DNA of 64,000 bases from Thermoanaerobacterium sp. RBIITD. Its GTDB lineage: Bacteria; Bacillota; Thermoanaerobacteria; Thermoanaerobacterales; Thermoanaerobacteraceae. Location of the stretch: contig NZ_LT906662.1 in the NCBI RefSeq assembly GCF_900205865.1, forward strand, positions 248,001 through 312,000, read 5' to 3'. Within the stretch, counting starts at the first letter, position 1; each line of letters opens with the position of its first letter. The notes beneath the pieces are model-generated. The model saw nothing but the letters and a program-made list of their open reading frames with translations, had not been told where the DNA came from and made no database searches. This document shows, piece after piece, positions 34,954-44,692 of the stretch. A program made the position numbers and the translations under genes.

Positions 34954-35967
34954 TTAACATTCACAAACAGGCTTAACATTTATGTTTGACCTGTATTCAG
35001 TTTCTGACCAAAATATTCTATCTGCAACCATAGCTTCAGGGTTTAATTCTACACCCTTTAATATAAGCTCTTTAAATTTATTGTATCCAGCCCTGTCTAT
35101 CAAGTGACCTCCATGGAGATATACTGGTTTATGATTCAATACTTCTGCTGAGAAATCTTGCCAATTTTTAAGTATGCCCAGCACTACATCTTCTGTTACC
35201 CAATTCAAGAAAATCTTTCCCATGCGAGGTGTCTGTTTTCCGGTTCTGCCACCAATGAGGACTCTGTAGAATTTCTTAGGATTTCTAGACCAAGCGCCTG
35301 TGGGACATACAAGTGCACACTCACCACAGCCAACACAGCAGCACGAATCTTTCTCGATTTTTCCATTTACCATATATAAAACACCTGTAGCATGTTGTTT
35401 ACAAGCCTCGATACATTTCTTACATCCTATACAGCGATCGTAATCATATTCTGTTTTTGTAATGCCTATAATTCCAAAATCGTTGAAATGAGCCTTTGCA
35501 CAGTCATTAGGACATCCGGCTATGCTTACTTTTATATGATAATCACTTGGAAAGATGATTTTTTCAATTTTTCTTGCAAGTGATGTTGTGTCTATATTTG
35601 CCTTTATGCAATGTTTATTTCCTATGCAAGCCATAATGTTTCTAGAACCTATCGTTGGATATCCATTGTCATCTACTTCCATGTCAACACCACAAAGGTC
35701 TACTTCTATCTCTTTAATGAACGTCTTTATATACTTATTGACTTCATCGATATATTCATACTTTATTCCAGGTATTGATAAAGTTTGTCTTACGCCAAGA
35801 TGAAATTGTCCATTTCCCCATGTTTTTGCAATATGTTCTACATATGACAGATATTTAGCATCCATTACACCGCCTGGAACACGCATCTGCAGCATGAATT
35901 CACCGCGGACTTTCGATTGCCTGTAACAATTTCTGCGGACTTTTTTTACATCTATATCATAGTTCAT
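34954..35967 (-). CDS. asrC: Anaerobic sulfite reductase subunit C
   Basis: 337 residues from the ATG at 35965-35967, which has GGAGGTG 6 bases before it; a GTG 15 bases further upstream lies within that ribosome-binding site. Siroheme/4Fe-4S half-domains are seen with GNGQFHLGVRQTLSIPGI at the start, CIGNKHCIKANIDT and SIAGCPNDCAKAHFNDFGIIG. Two ferredoxin clusters follow (CIGCKKCIEACKQHA and CVGCGECALVCPTGAW). It is the catalytic subunit reducing sulfite to sulfide. Confidence 0.95.
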   Translation of the reverse strand: MNYDIDVKKVRRNCYRQSKVRGEFMLQMRVPGGVMDAKYLSYVEHIAKTWGNGQFHLGVRQTLSIPGIKYEYIDEVNKYIKTFIKEIEVDLCGVDMEVDDNGYPTIGSRNIMACIGNKHCIKANIDTTSLARKIEKIIFPSDYHIKVSIAGCPNDCAKAHFNDFGIIGITKTEYDYDRCIGCKKCIEACKQHATGVLYMVNGKIEKDSCCCVGCGECALVCPTGAWSRNPKKFYRVLIGGRTGKQTPRMGKIFLNWVTEDVVLGILKNWQDFSAEVLNHKPVYLHGGHLIDRAGYNKFKELILKGVELNPEAMVADRIFWSETEYRSNINVKPVCEC

Positions 35968-35997
35968 TACATACACCTCCACATTTAATCAAGTAAA

Positions 35998-36786
35998 TTA
36001 ATCAAGTAAATCCTTCGCTTTTGTGTAGTTAAACACAGGACCTTCGAGGCAAACATACGTTTCGTTTATCTTGCAGTGACCGCATTTTCCAACTCCGCAA
36101 GACATTTTTCTCTCAAATGAAACCCAGATTTTATCTTCCGGCACACCATTTTTCAATAATTCTAATGCTGTAAAATGCATCATAACTGGCGGACCAACGA
36201 CAATGACATTGTAATCATCAAAGGTATCAAATGGTATTTTACTTATATGCTCTGTAACCAAGCCAACTTCAAATCCATCGACTTTTTTCTTATCAAGAGT
36301 ATATATGGTGTTAAATTTTGTCTTAAAATTATTTAAATCTTCTTTAAATAAGACGCTGTTTTCATCTTTAAAGCCTGCTATAAAGTGTAGTGATTTTATT
36401 TCTTCCGAATTATCATAAAAATACTTAAGTAAGCTTCTCACAGGTGATACACCTGTACCACCAGCTATAATGACTAGGTCTTTTCCTTTATATTTGTTAA
36501 CAGGGAATGAATTACCATAAGGTCCTCTCATGAATATCTTATCGCCAGGAGATAAGTTAAATATCTCATTTGTTACTTTTCCAACTTTTCTTATAGTAAA
36601 TTCCATCCAATTGTCACCCATAGCGCTTATCGATATAGGTGCTTCACCTATCTTTGGAATGGAAATCTGAAAGAACTGCCCATGCTCTGCTTTTACATCA
36701 ACTTCAACTCTAAATGTGTATTCCAAATCTGTCTCATGAACTATTTCAAGTATCTTATATGGCTTAGGCATGAAAATATTATTCAT
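35998..36786 (-). CDS. asrB: Anaerobic sulfite reductase subunit B
   Basis: 262 residues. Ferredoxin-NADP reductase-type fold: FAD-binding beta barrel (1-95), NAD(P)-binding half with VIIAGGTGVSPVRSLLKYF near 110, and a 2Fe-2S motif CGVGKCGHCKINETYVCLEGPVF near the C-terminus. It passes electrons from NAD(P)H towards the A/C subunits. It overlaps the end of asrA by 8 bases. Confidence 0.95.
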   Translation of the reverse strand: MNNIFMPKPYKILEIVHETDLEYTFRVEVDVKAEHGQFFQISIPKIGEAPISISAMGDNWMEFTIRKVGKVTNEIFNLSPGDKIFMRGPYGNSFPVNKYKGKDLVIIAGGTGVSPVRSLLKYFYDNSEEIKSLHFIAGFKDENSVLFKEDLNNFKTKFNTIYTLDKKKVDGFEVGLVTEHISKIPFDTFDDYNVIVVGPPVMMHFTALELLKNGVPEDKIWVSFERKMSCGVGKCGHCKINETYVCLEGPVFNYTKAKDLLD

Positions 36787-37825
36787 TTATGCTGCCTCCT
36801 TTACCCGACTTCAACTTTTCAACTTCATCGTATAAGCGATTTATCGTTGTCGAAAAGGATATTAACTCTGGACATCTTTCATCACAGCGGCCGCAACCGA
36901 CACACATGTTTTCCGTTTTAAAGCGAGCTTTATAATCATATACTTTATGAAGTGTACGGAATCTCATCCTTTCACCGGCAGTTTTTCTAAATACATGGCC
37001 ACCCGCCATCTCTGTAAAATCCTTGTGCATACAGCTTGCCTGCACTCTTCTTCTTTCGCCGACATTTACATTTTCACTGTAAATTAAATCAACTGTATTA
37101 AAACAGCTACATGTTATGCAAGCAGCAGTACAAGCACCGCAGCTTATACAGCGGGAATTAAAGCTTTCCCACATGTCAAGATCATATACTTTTTTAAGTA
37201 GATCTGTGTTATCTATTTCTGGAACATGGACAACCTTCGGATTTGATTTTACGAATTCAGGCTTAAAATCTATTTCTTTCTTATCTTTAAATATGTCAAT
37301 AAATTCATCATCTTTAACTTCAACCATTACATTATCATTATTAAATCTTATCGCTAGACTATAGTTATCTGTTTTATTGGAGTTCATGGAAACGCAGAAG
37401 CAGGTATCCCAGCCATCTTTACATTCCATCAAAACGAATTTTACTTTTTCACGGAATCTTTTGTAATAAATATCTTCTGCACCACCATTTTGGAGGAAAA
37501 TCGTATCAAGTCTTCTTATGCCATTTATATCACAAGCTCTTACAAATAATAGTATTTTTTTATCAAATACTTTGCTTTCTCTGTACTCATCCTCTGTGAA
37601 ATAAAACAAAGCTTGTGTTATTGGATATATGACTTCTTTTGGTGAAGAATCGGATTTTTCATCGTATACAATATCGCTCAAAGATTTTATCTCATCATAT
37701 CTTATAAGATCTGTGTCAGAATACCGGCCACGATTTTCAAAACGTTTCGGTGCATAAATTTTATAATCTTTCTTCAGTAGATTTAAAATATCGTCAAAAT
37801 CTTTATTCTCAATTAGATATCCCAA
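36779..37825 (-). CDS. asrA: Anaerobic sulfite reductase subunit A
   Basis: 348 residues. TTG start with AAAGGAGGAGAG upstream. Two ferredoxin-type cluster motifs are visible: CISCGACTAACITCSC with one extra Cys near residue 230, and CVGCGRCDERCPE near 312. AsrA is the electron-transfer subunit of the dissimilatory-type, NADH-dependent sulfite reductase known from Salmonella and clostridia. First gene of asrABC, same strand and tight spacing. Confidence 0.95.
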   Translation of the reverse strand: MGYLIENKDFDDILNLLKKDYKIYAPKRFENRGRYSDTDLIRYDEIKSLSDIVYDEKSDSSPKEVIYPITQALFYFTEDEYRESKVFDKKILLFVRACDINGIRRLDTIFLQNGGAEDIYYKRFREKVKFVLMECKDGWDTCFCVSMNSNKTDNYSLAIRFNNDNVMVEVKDDEFIDIFKDKKEIDFKPEFVKSNPKVVHVPEIDNTDLLKKVYDLDMWESFNSRCISCGACTAACITCSCFNTVDLIYSENVNVGERRRVQASCMHKDFTEMAGGHVFRKTAGERMRFRTLHKVYDYKARFKTENMCVGCGRCDERCPELISFSTTINRLYDEVEKLKSGKGGSINE

Positions 37826-37918
37826 GTTCTCTCCTCCTTTGAAAGTTAAAAATTATTTAGCAGATTTTGATATAATTATAACATCAAATATTTAACGAGT
37901 ATAATAATAAAAATTTAT

Positions 37919-38295
37919 AGAAACCATAACAGGAACTTATATGTTAAAGATGCTAATCCAGAAGTAAAGCAATTAATTGAGCAAATAGAAAAGGAAATTG
38001 GAGTAGTTCCTCCAACAATACGTGTAATGGCAAATAAGCCAGAATATCTTAAACTCTTGAAAAATCACGTGTTGTAATGTGAACTGACAAGATAGACGGG
38101 AAAACAAAGCTTTTTGTTGCATTGACCGTATCAATTTTAAATATTTGTAAAATGTGCATTACTACCTACACCAAAAAATTAAAAGAAGAGGGCGTAACCG
38201 ATGAAGAAATTATTGAGATTTTATCAATCATCGACCTAGTCGGTGGTTTAAACCACTTCAACAATGGACTTATGATAAAACCACCTCAAAAATAA
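37919..38295 (+). pseudogene. Broken carboxymuconolactone decarboxylase / AhpD-like gene
   Basis: On the plus strand one frame (37919-38077) reads DANPEVKQLIEQIEKEIG then VVPPTIRVMANKPEYLKLLKNH and hits TAA. The family then continues in another frame from about 38090: LFVALTVSILNICKMCITTYTK, KKLKEEGVTDEEIIEILSIIDLVGGLNHFNNGL, ending at TAA 38293-38295. The CxxC (CKMC) is kept but the final His of the CxxCxxxH pattern is Tyr. No start codon or ribosome-binding site precedes the first part. Frameshift plus stop mark it as a pseudogene. Confidence 0.75.
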
Positions 38296-38627
38296 AATTT
38301 TAAAATGAGAATACATCTGCTGCTATTTAATGAAAATGCAAAAATTTAAATGATGATATAAAAATAAGGCTTTCCTTTTATTACAGTAAAAAGAAAGCCT
38401 TATTAGGTTCTCCACATCTGCATACACATCCGGCCTATTTTTAACATGTAAACTATGTACTTCTTTAACAAGGGTGCTTATAGATTCATAATCATTTTAC
38501 ATTGCTTTTCTTGTTTTTATATTCATTAGATTTTCAGCCCCTTTTTAAAGTCAAATAAAGAAGCAACCTTAATTTACTTCATTATCCTTTTTGTGTTGCA
38601 TTAATTTAAAAATATTTATCATTAATA
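38296..38627. other. Intergenic stretch with one terminator-like hairpin
   Basis: 332 bases without a gene I can support. The hairpin at 38364-38405 is described separately. Short fragments of coding-like sequence occur but none exceeds about 25 residues. Confidence 0.5.
38364..38405. repeat. Terminator-like hairpin, near copy of the one at 31345-31390
   Basis: AATAAGGCTTTC and GAAAGCCTTATT form a perfect 12-bp stem around an AT-rich arm (CTTTTATTACAGTAAAAA). It shares GGCTTTC, CTTTTA and GTAAAAAGAAAGC with the ferritin terminator. No intact gene ends here. Confidence 0.6.
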
Positions 38628-39085
38628 TTACGCAATAAGGCTTTTCAGTTCACGCAAAACAGTGGTTTCTCTGCCCAGTATTTCAGTTGAAAAATCCCCC
38701 ATTTTAAGATAAAATTTCTCTACAGATTTACCATTGCTTTTTAATAACTTTTCAAGACTCTTAGGATATCCTACACATATAAATGTCAATGTTATTTCTT
38801 CAATCTTTATGTCATTTACTTCTTTTTCGTCATTCCCATCCACATTCATTATTGATTTATGTAAAAATGCATAACTTAGTCCTTTAAAATACTCATCTAT
38901 AGATACATAATCATTTGATGCTTTATATTCTATTACATTATATTTTTTAAATATCTTTGCTATCTTTTTATCTATATTGATTTCATCCGATGTTTTTTAT
39001 GCATCTATCCTTAATAATAAATATACCTCTTTATTTCCTTGAATTTTGGTAGTTAATAAAGTTAATCTCAAGTACATATGTCAAT
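38628..39085 (-). pseudogene. Decayed PD-(D/E)XK-like nuclease gene
   Basis: The minus-strand frame is open from 38996 to 38628 and encodes KKIAKIFKKYNVIEYKAS, NDYVSIDEYFKGLSYAFLHKS, then IEEITLTFICVGYPKSLEKLL. The VIEYK and DYVSIDEYFK segments match a clostridial PD-(D/E)XK-like family often seen near mobile DNA. A TAA at 38997-38999 interrupts the same frame, which continues upstream (GNKEVYLLLRIDA) before dissolving into other frames. The only ATG (38847-38849) lies after the catalytic part, so no useful protein is expected. Confidence 0.55.
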
Positions 39086-39228
39086 ATAATGTTTTTCTTC
39101 ATTATCTCTTAAATAAAATACTGTATGATATTTGTCTATTTCTATATAATTAAAATAAATATATTTATTGTTATCGTTTCTTTATTTTCCTGTGTTCCAA
39201 ATACTTTCTGTAATATGAAATCATCATC

Positions 39229-41355
39229 TTATTTCCTCTTCTTTTTATTTTTGTTTTCCTCAGCTTTTCTAAAAGCATCAGCAATTGCAGTATTGCTATT
39301 TTTATAATTTCTATCTATTTTACTGTAGCTGTCCTTTTTTGCAACATTACCGCTTTTCTTAGACCTTTTTATATTGTTTTCTAAAAATGCCTCTTCATAT
39401 TTAAGTATTTCAGGTAATGCCTTTTTATTTCTGAATTCATTTAATTCCATATACCTGTAATTATTCGCATCTTTAATTTTTATAACTTTAGACTTAATCA
39501 ACATAAATTCTTTTATCGTATCTATGTTTTCTATGTCTTGCCCATTTAAATATTTATCTGAAAAATTCCTCTTGTAAATATTTATGTATTTGTCCAAATC
39601 ATCTTCATTAAAATAATCAAAACTAAAATAATCATATTTTTTATTTAAGTCTTCTATGTATAATTTTACTTTCTCAACTTTAACCCTACCAAAACCATAA
39701 GGCTTTGCTAATCCGATATTTTGGTAACAGCCATCATTTAATTTTAATGCCCAACCTAAAAGTCCCAATTCTTCTTCATCTAAATTTGTAAAATATATCC
39801 TACCTTTAAATATAGTGCCTTCTTTTAAAGGGTGTATTGTAAATTTCATTTCTTCAGCTTTGGCATCTTCTAATTCTGGTTTCTCTATATAATCCTTTAA
39901 CCAATACTGTTTAAAACCTCTTATTTTAAAATCATCCTCATAAATCTTAAGCAACTTTTTATCTGCGTCTTTATCCTGTTTTAAGTATAAATTATAGCTT
40001 GTAGGTTTCGGTTCTGCAAGTATTATAGTCATTACGCTATCTTCATCTAATACTGGCTCTCCAACAACTTCTGCATCTTCAAAACTGACACGGGATTTAT
40101 AATTAAAATTCTTATCTTCTCCATCATCTCTTTTTAACTTTTTACTAAAGCCAAATATCCCATCTGTATAACTTACATCTTTTGTATCTTTATACAATTG
40201 TGACACACCATCTAAAACTGTTTTTGTATAATAAATTCTTAAATAAGGTGTAAATCCAAAATGTAATCTATCGGTATTTATATAGAATACCGGCTTTCTT
40301 TCATTTTTTTTAGGTAAAGCAAAAAACTCCTTGCCTTTAAAAATTTCCTCTTTATTATTCATCTTTTTGGTTCGTATCAGGTCATCTTTATAAGCTTCTA
40401 TATCTTCTCTCAGAATTTTTATATTTCCGCTTTTATCATCTGCTTCAGGAACTATATAATGGCTTAATTTGCCTAATATAAAACCTCCAGACAATAAATA
40501 TCCATTTTGGCTGAGTATGCCTTTTCTATTTATATCAATTATTCTTCCAGTTTTACTGTCAAACTCAAATGATATCCCTGTTTGATATGGTTTATATATT
40601 CTTTCATTTGATAAATCCTTTAAAATGCTTTTTAACTTACTATTCAACTCTCTTTCTTTGCTCTTGTTATCCTTATTCTTTGCTATTTCTCTTTTAATCT
40701 CTTTCAATTCAACTTCACAGTTTAACAAATCTTTTTTATACATAAAATTGATTCCATCAATATTTTTATTTGACGCAATCCTTCTTAATATTATCTCATC
40801 AATCCTGAAATACGGTACACCTACTTTTAATTCTTTAGCTGGTTCGATATAATATTTATTTGCTCTATTAACTATATATCCTGCTTTAACATTCTTTGCT
40901 ATTCTTCTAGTTACATCAACACCTAAAATACTTTTATATCTTGCACTTAAAGAGTTATTACCTGCAATGTCTCTATATAAAAACCTCGAATTTTCAATTT
41001 CACTGTTTTCATAATTACCCTCTTTATCCTTCTCTCCAATAATATTGCTAAAACTTAAAATCTGACAATTAGTCCTTGCTATACCTCTAATTGTATTTCC
41101 AGGAATAGCATATTTCCCGTTTGTATTGATAAAAAAATGTACCTGCTTATCTTTAACACCTGTAGATACAATTATAGGCGTCTCTGCTTTTAAAGTATAT
41201 TCTACATATCCGCTCAATCCTTTAAAATCATTGTGCGCTGGAAGTTCCTCTATTTTTTTATATTTCACTACTGCTTTCTTTGGAAAACTAACAAAATTGT
41301 ACGGTGCTACTGCATATTGACCTAATTTCTTTTTTTCTATTATCTCCGGCTTCAT
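39229..41355 (-). CDS. Large type III CRISPR RAMP protein (TIGR03986-like)
   Basis: 708 residues, last gene of the type III operon. The N-terminal RAMP/Cas7-like fold has VEYTLKAETPIIVSTG, then YAIPGNTIRGIARTN (the RAMP IPG-S-KG-R motif as IPGNTIRGIAR) and SRFLYRDIAG. A charged helical insertion is at about 215-260. The C-terminal half repeats a RAMP part ending in YQNIGLAKPYGFGRVKVEKVKL, the glycine-rich loop. The last 40 residues are basic and low in complexity (ENKNKKKRK), possibly for RNA binding. The length and motifs fit the TIGR03986 family of type III-D-like systems. ATG follows AGGAGTGATAAT. Confidence 0.8.
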   Translation of the reverse strand: MKPEIIEKKKLGQYAVAPYNFVSFPKKAVVKYKKIEELPAHNDFKGLSGYVEYTLKAETPIIVSTGVKDKQVHFFINTNGKYAIPGNTIRGIARTNCQILSFSNIIGEKDKEGNYENSEIENSRFLYRDIAGNNSLSARYKSILGVDVTRRIAKNVKAGYIVNRANKYYIEPAKELKVGVPYFRIDEIILRRIASNKNIDGINFMYKKDLLNCEVELKEIKREIAKNKDNKSKERELNSKLKSILKDLSNERIYKPYQTGISFEFDSKTGRIIDINRKGILSQNGYLLSGGFILGKLSHYIVPEADDKSGNIKILREDIEAYKDDLIRTKKMNNKEEIFKGKEFFALPKKNERKPVFYINTDRLHFGFTPYLRIYYTKTVLDGVSQLYKDTKDVSYTDGIFGFSKKLKRDDGEDKNFNYKSRVSFEDAEVVGEPVLDEDSVMTIILAEPKPTSYNLYLKQDKDADKKLLKIYEDDFKIRGFKQYWLKDYIEKPELEDAKAEEMKFTIHPLKEGTIFKGRIYFTNLDEEELGLLGWALKLNDGCYQNIGLAKPYGFGRVKVEKVKLYIEDLNKKYDYFSFDYFNEDDLDKYINIYKRNFSDKYLNGQDIENIDTIKEFMLIKSKVIKIKDANNYRYMELNEFRNKKALPEILKYEEAFLENNIKRSKKSGNVAKKDSYSKIDRNYKNSNTAIADAFRKAEENKNKKKRK

Positions 41356-41359
41356 ATTA

Positions 41360-41827
41360 TCACTCCTTAAAAATTAGTTCACAAGGCTTTACATAACTTA
41401 TATAAGCCTGATTATCATCATCATAACTTATATATTTCCTTACCCTCAGTTTTTCAGCATATACTTCTTTCTCACCATATCTGGGATATAAAATAAATAC
41501 AGACTCTATATATTCGTTTTTTCCCACAGAATCTTCTTCAATAAATATTGTTCCTTTTAATTTATCATCATCAGTAAATAATCTTATCTCTGCACTGCTA
41601 TTAAAAAATCTCGCCTCAATAAGGTTGTCATAATCTATATCTACATTTGAGATTTTATCAGATAATACTGAATCGTAGTTGTAAATTATACAATCTATCA
41701 ATCCTAAATTTATCAATGTCTCTTTATTCAAATTATTTTTTAATGTAAATTCTCCATCAAAATCAAATTTAAAAATTTCTTTCAGACTGTTTATATCTAA
41801 TTTTTTTAACCGATAACTATTATTCAT
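41360..41827 (-). CDS. csx19: Csx19-like (TIGR03984-like) type III-D protein
   Basis: 155 residues. LIEARFFNSSAEIRLFTDDD near 80-100 resembles the conserved core of Csx19/TIGR03984 proteins, which occur only in type III-D loci and whose role is not well known. The position between the double RAMP and the large RAMP gene also fits. The ATG overlaps the preceding gene by 8 bases with GGAGGGTAAAG as ribosome-binding site. The family call is from short similarity plus order. Confidence 0.6.
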   Translation of the reverse strand: MNNSYRLKKLDINSLKEIFKFDFDGEFTLKNNLNKETLINLGLIDCIIYNYDSVLSDKISNVDIDYDNLIEARFFNSSAEIRLFTDDDKLKGTIFIEEDSVGKNEYIESVFILYPRYGEKEVYAEKLRVRKYISYDDDNQAYISYVKPCELIFKE

Positions 41828-43100
41828 CTTTACCCTCCTGTCTCATGAAGTTTTTTGCGGCTGCAACATAATAATTTAATTTTTTTTCATCGGAAATTGA
41901 CTTTTTATCAAAATCTATGTTTATAACTTTATCGCCAATCATTATTTCCATTGTACGTGCTTTAAATCTACCTCTCCCTATATTGCTACCGCCGCCAAGT
42001 GGTAGATTTTCCGTCCCCATATCTCTTAAAGCAAGTGTTATTAAGCCAATTGCATAATTATCAAATACATCATCATTTTTCTTTCTGTAAAGAACTTTAA
42101 ACTGGGTCTCCCCTTTCACAGGAATATCATTCGTTAAGGCAGTACTTCTTGTACCACCAGCAAATCTATCAATTTTTATTCTAATATAATGTACTTTGTC
42201 TTCAAAATTTCTATTGTCTATTATAGATTCATTTACAAAAACTCTGCTTAACATATGCTTTTCTTCCTCATCCTGCGTATCACCAAACATTTCTTTTGCT
42301 TTATCTAAACTATCAAAATGTTTTGCAATTTTTTCAACTCTTGACCTTAAAACACCCTTAAAACTGCTGCCAGGTACTATATATTCTGAACCTGATTTAA
42401 TGTTTCTCCTGTCAGCATCTCCTGTTTTAAAAGTTTTAGGAGCTCCTATTAATAATGGCGTAGTAAACTCCCCATTTATTATAAATGTAATATATGCTTT
42501 GTCTTCAACAGTATTGAAAATATTATCTTTGATTTCCTTCATGCCTGAAAAATCGTTTTTTAGATATTTTGTTAAATTATCTATTTCCCCCAAATCAAAA
42601 ACTAAATTTTTAACGCTTATTACTTCAAAAATCCCTAAACCGTTACTTTTATTGCTTCCAAAGCGAATTATACCTTTATTTAGAGCCCTTAAACATTTAT
42701 AAATCATTTCATCTAAACTTTCATGTTTTTCTTTACTATGTATTTCAAAAGTTAAACTAAATTTTAATCCCTTACATAAATATTTCTCGTCAATTTTGTG
42801 CTTATCTTCTTGGCTTCCTGCTACATCATCAATAGCGACTCTATTTCTTCTCTCAAACTTAGTTATTTCTGCAAACGCATCTTTTACATAAATAGAGCTT
42901 TCAATATTCTGCTCACCAAAAAGCTTTATATAATCTTCACCAATTGATTTTAGGTAAGCCCTAAAAGAACCCACAATACTTGTTGCAGGAAGATATGCCT
43001 TCCCTTCTTCTTTATCAATCAAAATATCCCTGTCATCATCTCCAATATAGAGAGGAGATTTGCTAATTATTTCTGCTGTTATAAAACTAACCTCTCTCAC
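41820..43100 (-). CDS. Double RAMP (Cas7-Cas7 fusion) type III protein
   Basis: 426 residues with two RAMP domains. The first (about 1-175) has SKSPLYIGDDDRDILID, then YLPATSIVGSFRAYL and FGSNKSNGLGIFEV. The second (about 200-405) has GEFTTPLLIGAPKTFKTGDADRRNI, YIVPGSSFKGVLRSRV and LPLGGGSNIGRGRFKA. Each carries Asp residues (DDDRD, GDAD) placed where Csm3 has its target-RNA cleaving Asp. Such subunits line the crRNA. GTG start with AAGGAGGATGACAA upstream, overlapping the csx10-like stop by 4 bases. Confidence 0.83.
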   Translation of the reverse strand: MREVSFITAEIISKSPLYIGDDDRDILIDKEEGKAYLPATSIVGSFRAYLKSIGEDYIKLFGEQNIESSIYVKDAFAEITKFERRNRVAIDDVAGSQEDKHKIDEKYLCKGLKFSLTFEIHSKEKHESLDEMIYKCLRALNKGIIRFGSNKSNGLGIFEVISVKNLVFDLGEIDNLTKYLKNDFSGMKEIKDNIFNTVEDKAYITFIINGEFTTPLLIGAPKTFKTGDADRRNIKSGSEYIVPGSSFKGVLRSRVEKIAKHFDSLDKAKEMFGDTQDEEEKHMLSRVFVNESIIDNRNFEDKVHYIRIKIDRFAGGTRSTALTNDIPVKGETQFKVLYRKKNDDVFDNYAIGLITLALRDMGTENLPLGGGSNIGRGRFKARTMEIMIGDKVINIDFDKKSISDEKKLNYYVAAAKNFMRQEGKDE

Positions 43101-44692
43101 TTGTCATCCTCCTTCCTAATCTGATATTGGCAAAGTCCTATTAAAACTTTTAAATTCATTTGATATACAAATTTTTCATCTACATCTGATTTGATTTTTC
43201 CAATCTCAATTCTCTTTACTTTAGCTTCACTATAAAATGAATCAACATTATTACTATTTACAACAAAATCATTTAAAAACTCTACAAAATCCCTATCTCT
43301 GTACTTTATTCTACTTAACTGCTTGTATGAAGAGTTTTTTGAAGCACTTCCTTTAGTCTTAATATTTTCTATAAATTCCTGATAATATTTAATTCCTTCA
43401 TAAGGTTCTTTATAAAGCATTTCAGTAAAAAGATCCTTATAATTGCCCCACTGACTTTGCCTTAACTCTTTTTGACCTTCTAAGTCATTATCTATATCCA
43501 AAACCTTTTCTGCTATTTTATCTTCAACCCTTTTCTTAAATATCATGGTAACCATATCTTTTAATTGTTTCTCGTCTTCAGGTCTAAGTCTTTCCAATAA
43601 TTCATGCAAATCGCTCTTAGTGTCATTTTCATCGCCATAACTCTTTAATTTAGAAATCTCTTCAATATCATCAAGCAATACAACTCTACCAAAACCATCT
43701 GCTTTTTTTTCTCCTATACCTCTGTCAACAAATTCTTTTAATACTTCTTCATTGATCTCTCCTTCAATCTTGTATTTAAATATGCTTCCTGCTTTTATTC
43801 CAACTATTTGAGGCGTGCGACAGTTCCATTTATTATTAAAATTAGTCAAAGGTTTAGTTTCAATTGAACTATCAATATAAACAACTTTTTTAAGATTCAA
43901 TTTTTCACGAATATATTCGGGTTCAATAAATGTTTTATACTCTCCCAATTCATTCCGATATATAATGTCCGACATTGCATAAAGATAAATATAATCTTCA
44001 AAATCGTATTTACCTCGAAACATCAGGTATTCTGGATTGTCATTCTCACTTTTCATATTTGTAATCTTGCACTTACCATAACCGCTCCCTTTTGAGCCCC
44101 CTATATATATAACAGCATCATTAAATAATTCTATAACTTCATCTACATATGCCTCATCTTCAACTTTTATAATGCCTTTAAACAACTGCCCCCTTTTTAT
44201 AGAGTCGTATCTAAAAAGGTTGTTTTTATTTCGCGATTTGTTTATATGAAGATTAGACTTTTTCTTAACTTTCACTATGTCATACTCACCATTATCATAT
44301 TTCGAAAATTCTGCAATACGTATCCTTTCAAATCCAGGGTCAAGTTTATTGTCAATACCAAGTTTGAGCTCCAAATACCTTTCAAATGACTTTATATCAT
44401 TTTTGGGTGCAAAATAACATTTTGGAAAAGGAATACTTCTTTCGTCATACTTATCTTTTACTGGATATGCATTTAAAAATTTAATCCCACCTTTTAACAA
44501 TTTTTCTTTATGGATTCCTTGATTTATATCTGATATACTATTTTTCTTTATGTATTCATATATGAAGGCTCCTCTAATAGCTGAACCGGTTATATATTCC
44601 ATCGACTCCTGTGAATCTATTTGAACATTTGTTTTTGCAAGCTTTATATCCTCTAATGCTTCTATATCATATGTTAGGTACTTTGCCATCAT
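43097..44692 (-). CDS. csx10: Csx10-like RAMP protein (Cas5-like subunit)
   Basis: 531 residues. N-terminal RAMP part: MEYITGSAIRGAFIYEYI near 30 and VIYIGGSKGSGYGKCKI near 200 (glycine-rich loop). A second RAMP-like part contains GIGEKKADGFGRVVLL near 340. The C-terminal 170 residues are helical and charged. Csx10 is the marker of type III-D systems and takes the Cas5 place at the crRNA 5' end. Overlaps the preceding RAMP by 26 bases with GGGGGTAAAGG as its ribosome-binding site. Confidence 0.72.
   Translation of the reverse strand: MMAKYLTYDIEALEDIKLAKTNVQIDSQESMEYITGSAIRGAFIYEYIKKNSISDINQGIHKEKLLKGGIKFLNAYPVKDKYDERSIPFPKCYFAPKNDIKSFERYLELKLGIDNKLDPGFERIRIAEFSKYDNGEYDIVKVKKKSNLHINKSRNKNNLFRYDSIKRGQLFKGIIKVEDEAYVDEVIELFNDAVIYIGGSKGSGYGKCKITNMKSENDNPEYLMFRGKYDFEDYIYLYAMSDIIYRNELGEYKTFIEPEYIREKLNLKKVVYIDSSIETKPLTNFNNKWNCRTPQIVGIKAGSIFKYKIEGEINEEVLKEFVDRGIGEKKADGFGRVVLLDDIEEISKLKSYGDENDTKSDLHELLERLRPEDEKQLKDMVTMIFKKRVEDKIAEKVLDIDNDLEGQKELRQSQWGNYKDLFTEMLYKEPYEGIKYYQEFIENIKTKGSASKNSSYKQLSRIKYRDRDFVEFLNDFVVNSNNVDSFYSEAKVKRIEIGKIKSDVDEKFVYQMNLKVLIGLCQYQIRKEDDK

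Noticed and set aside
38628-38849. A real 73-residue gene
   Set aside because: Its ATG is internal to a longer homologous frame interrupted by a stop; no ribosome-binding site stands before it.
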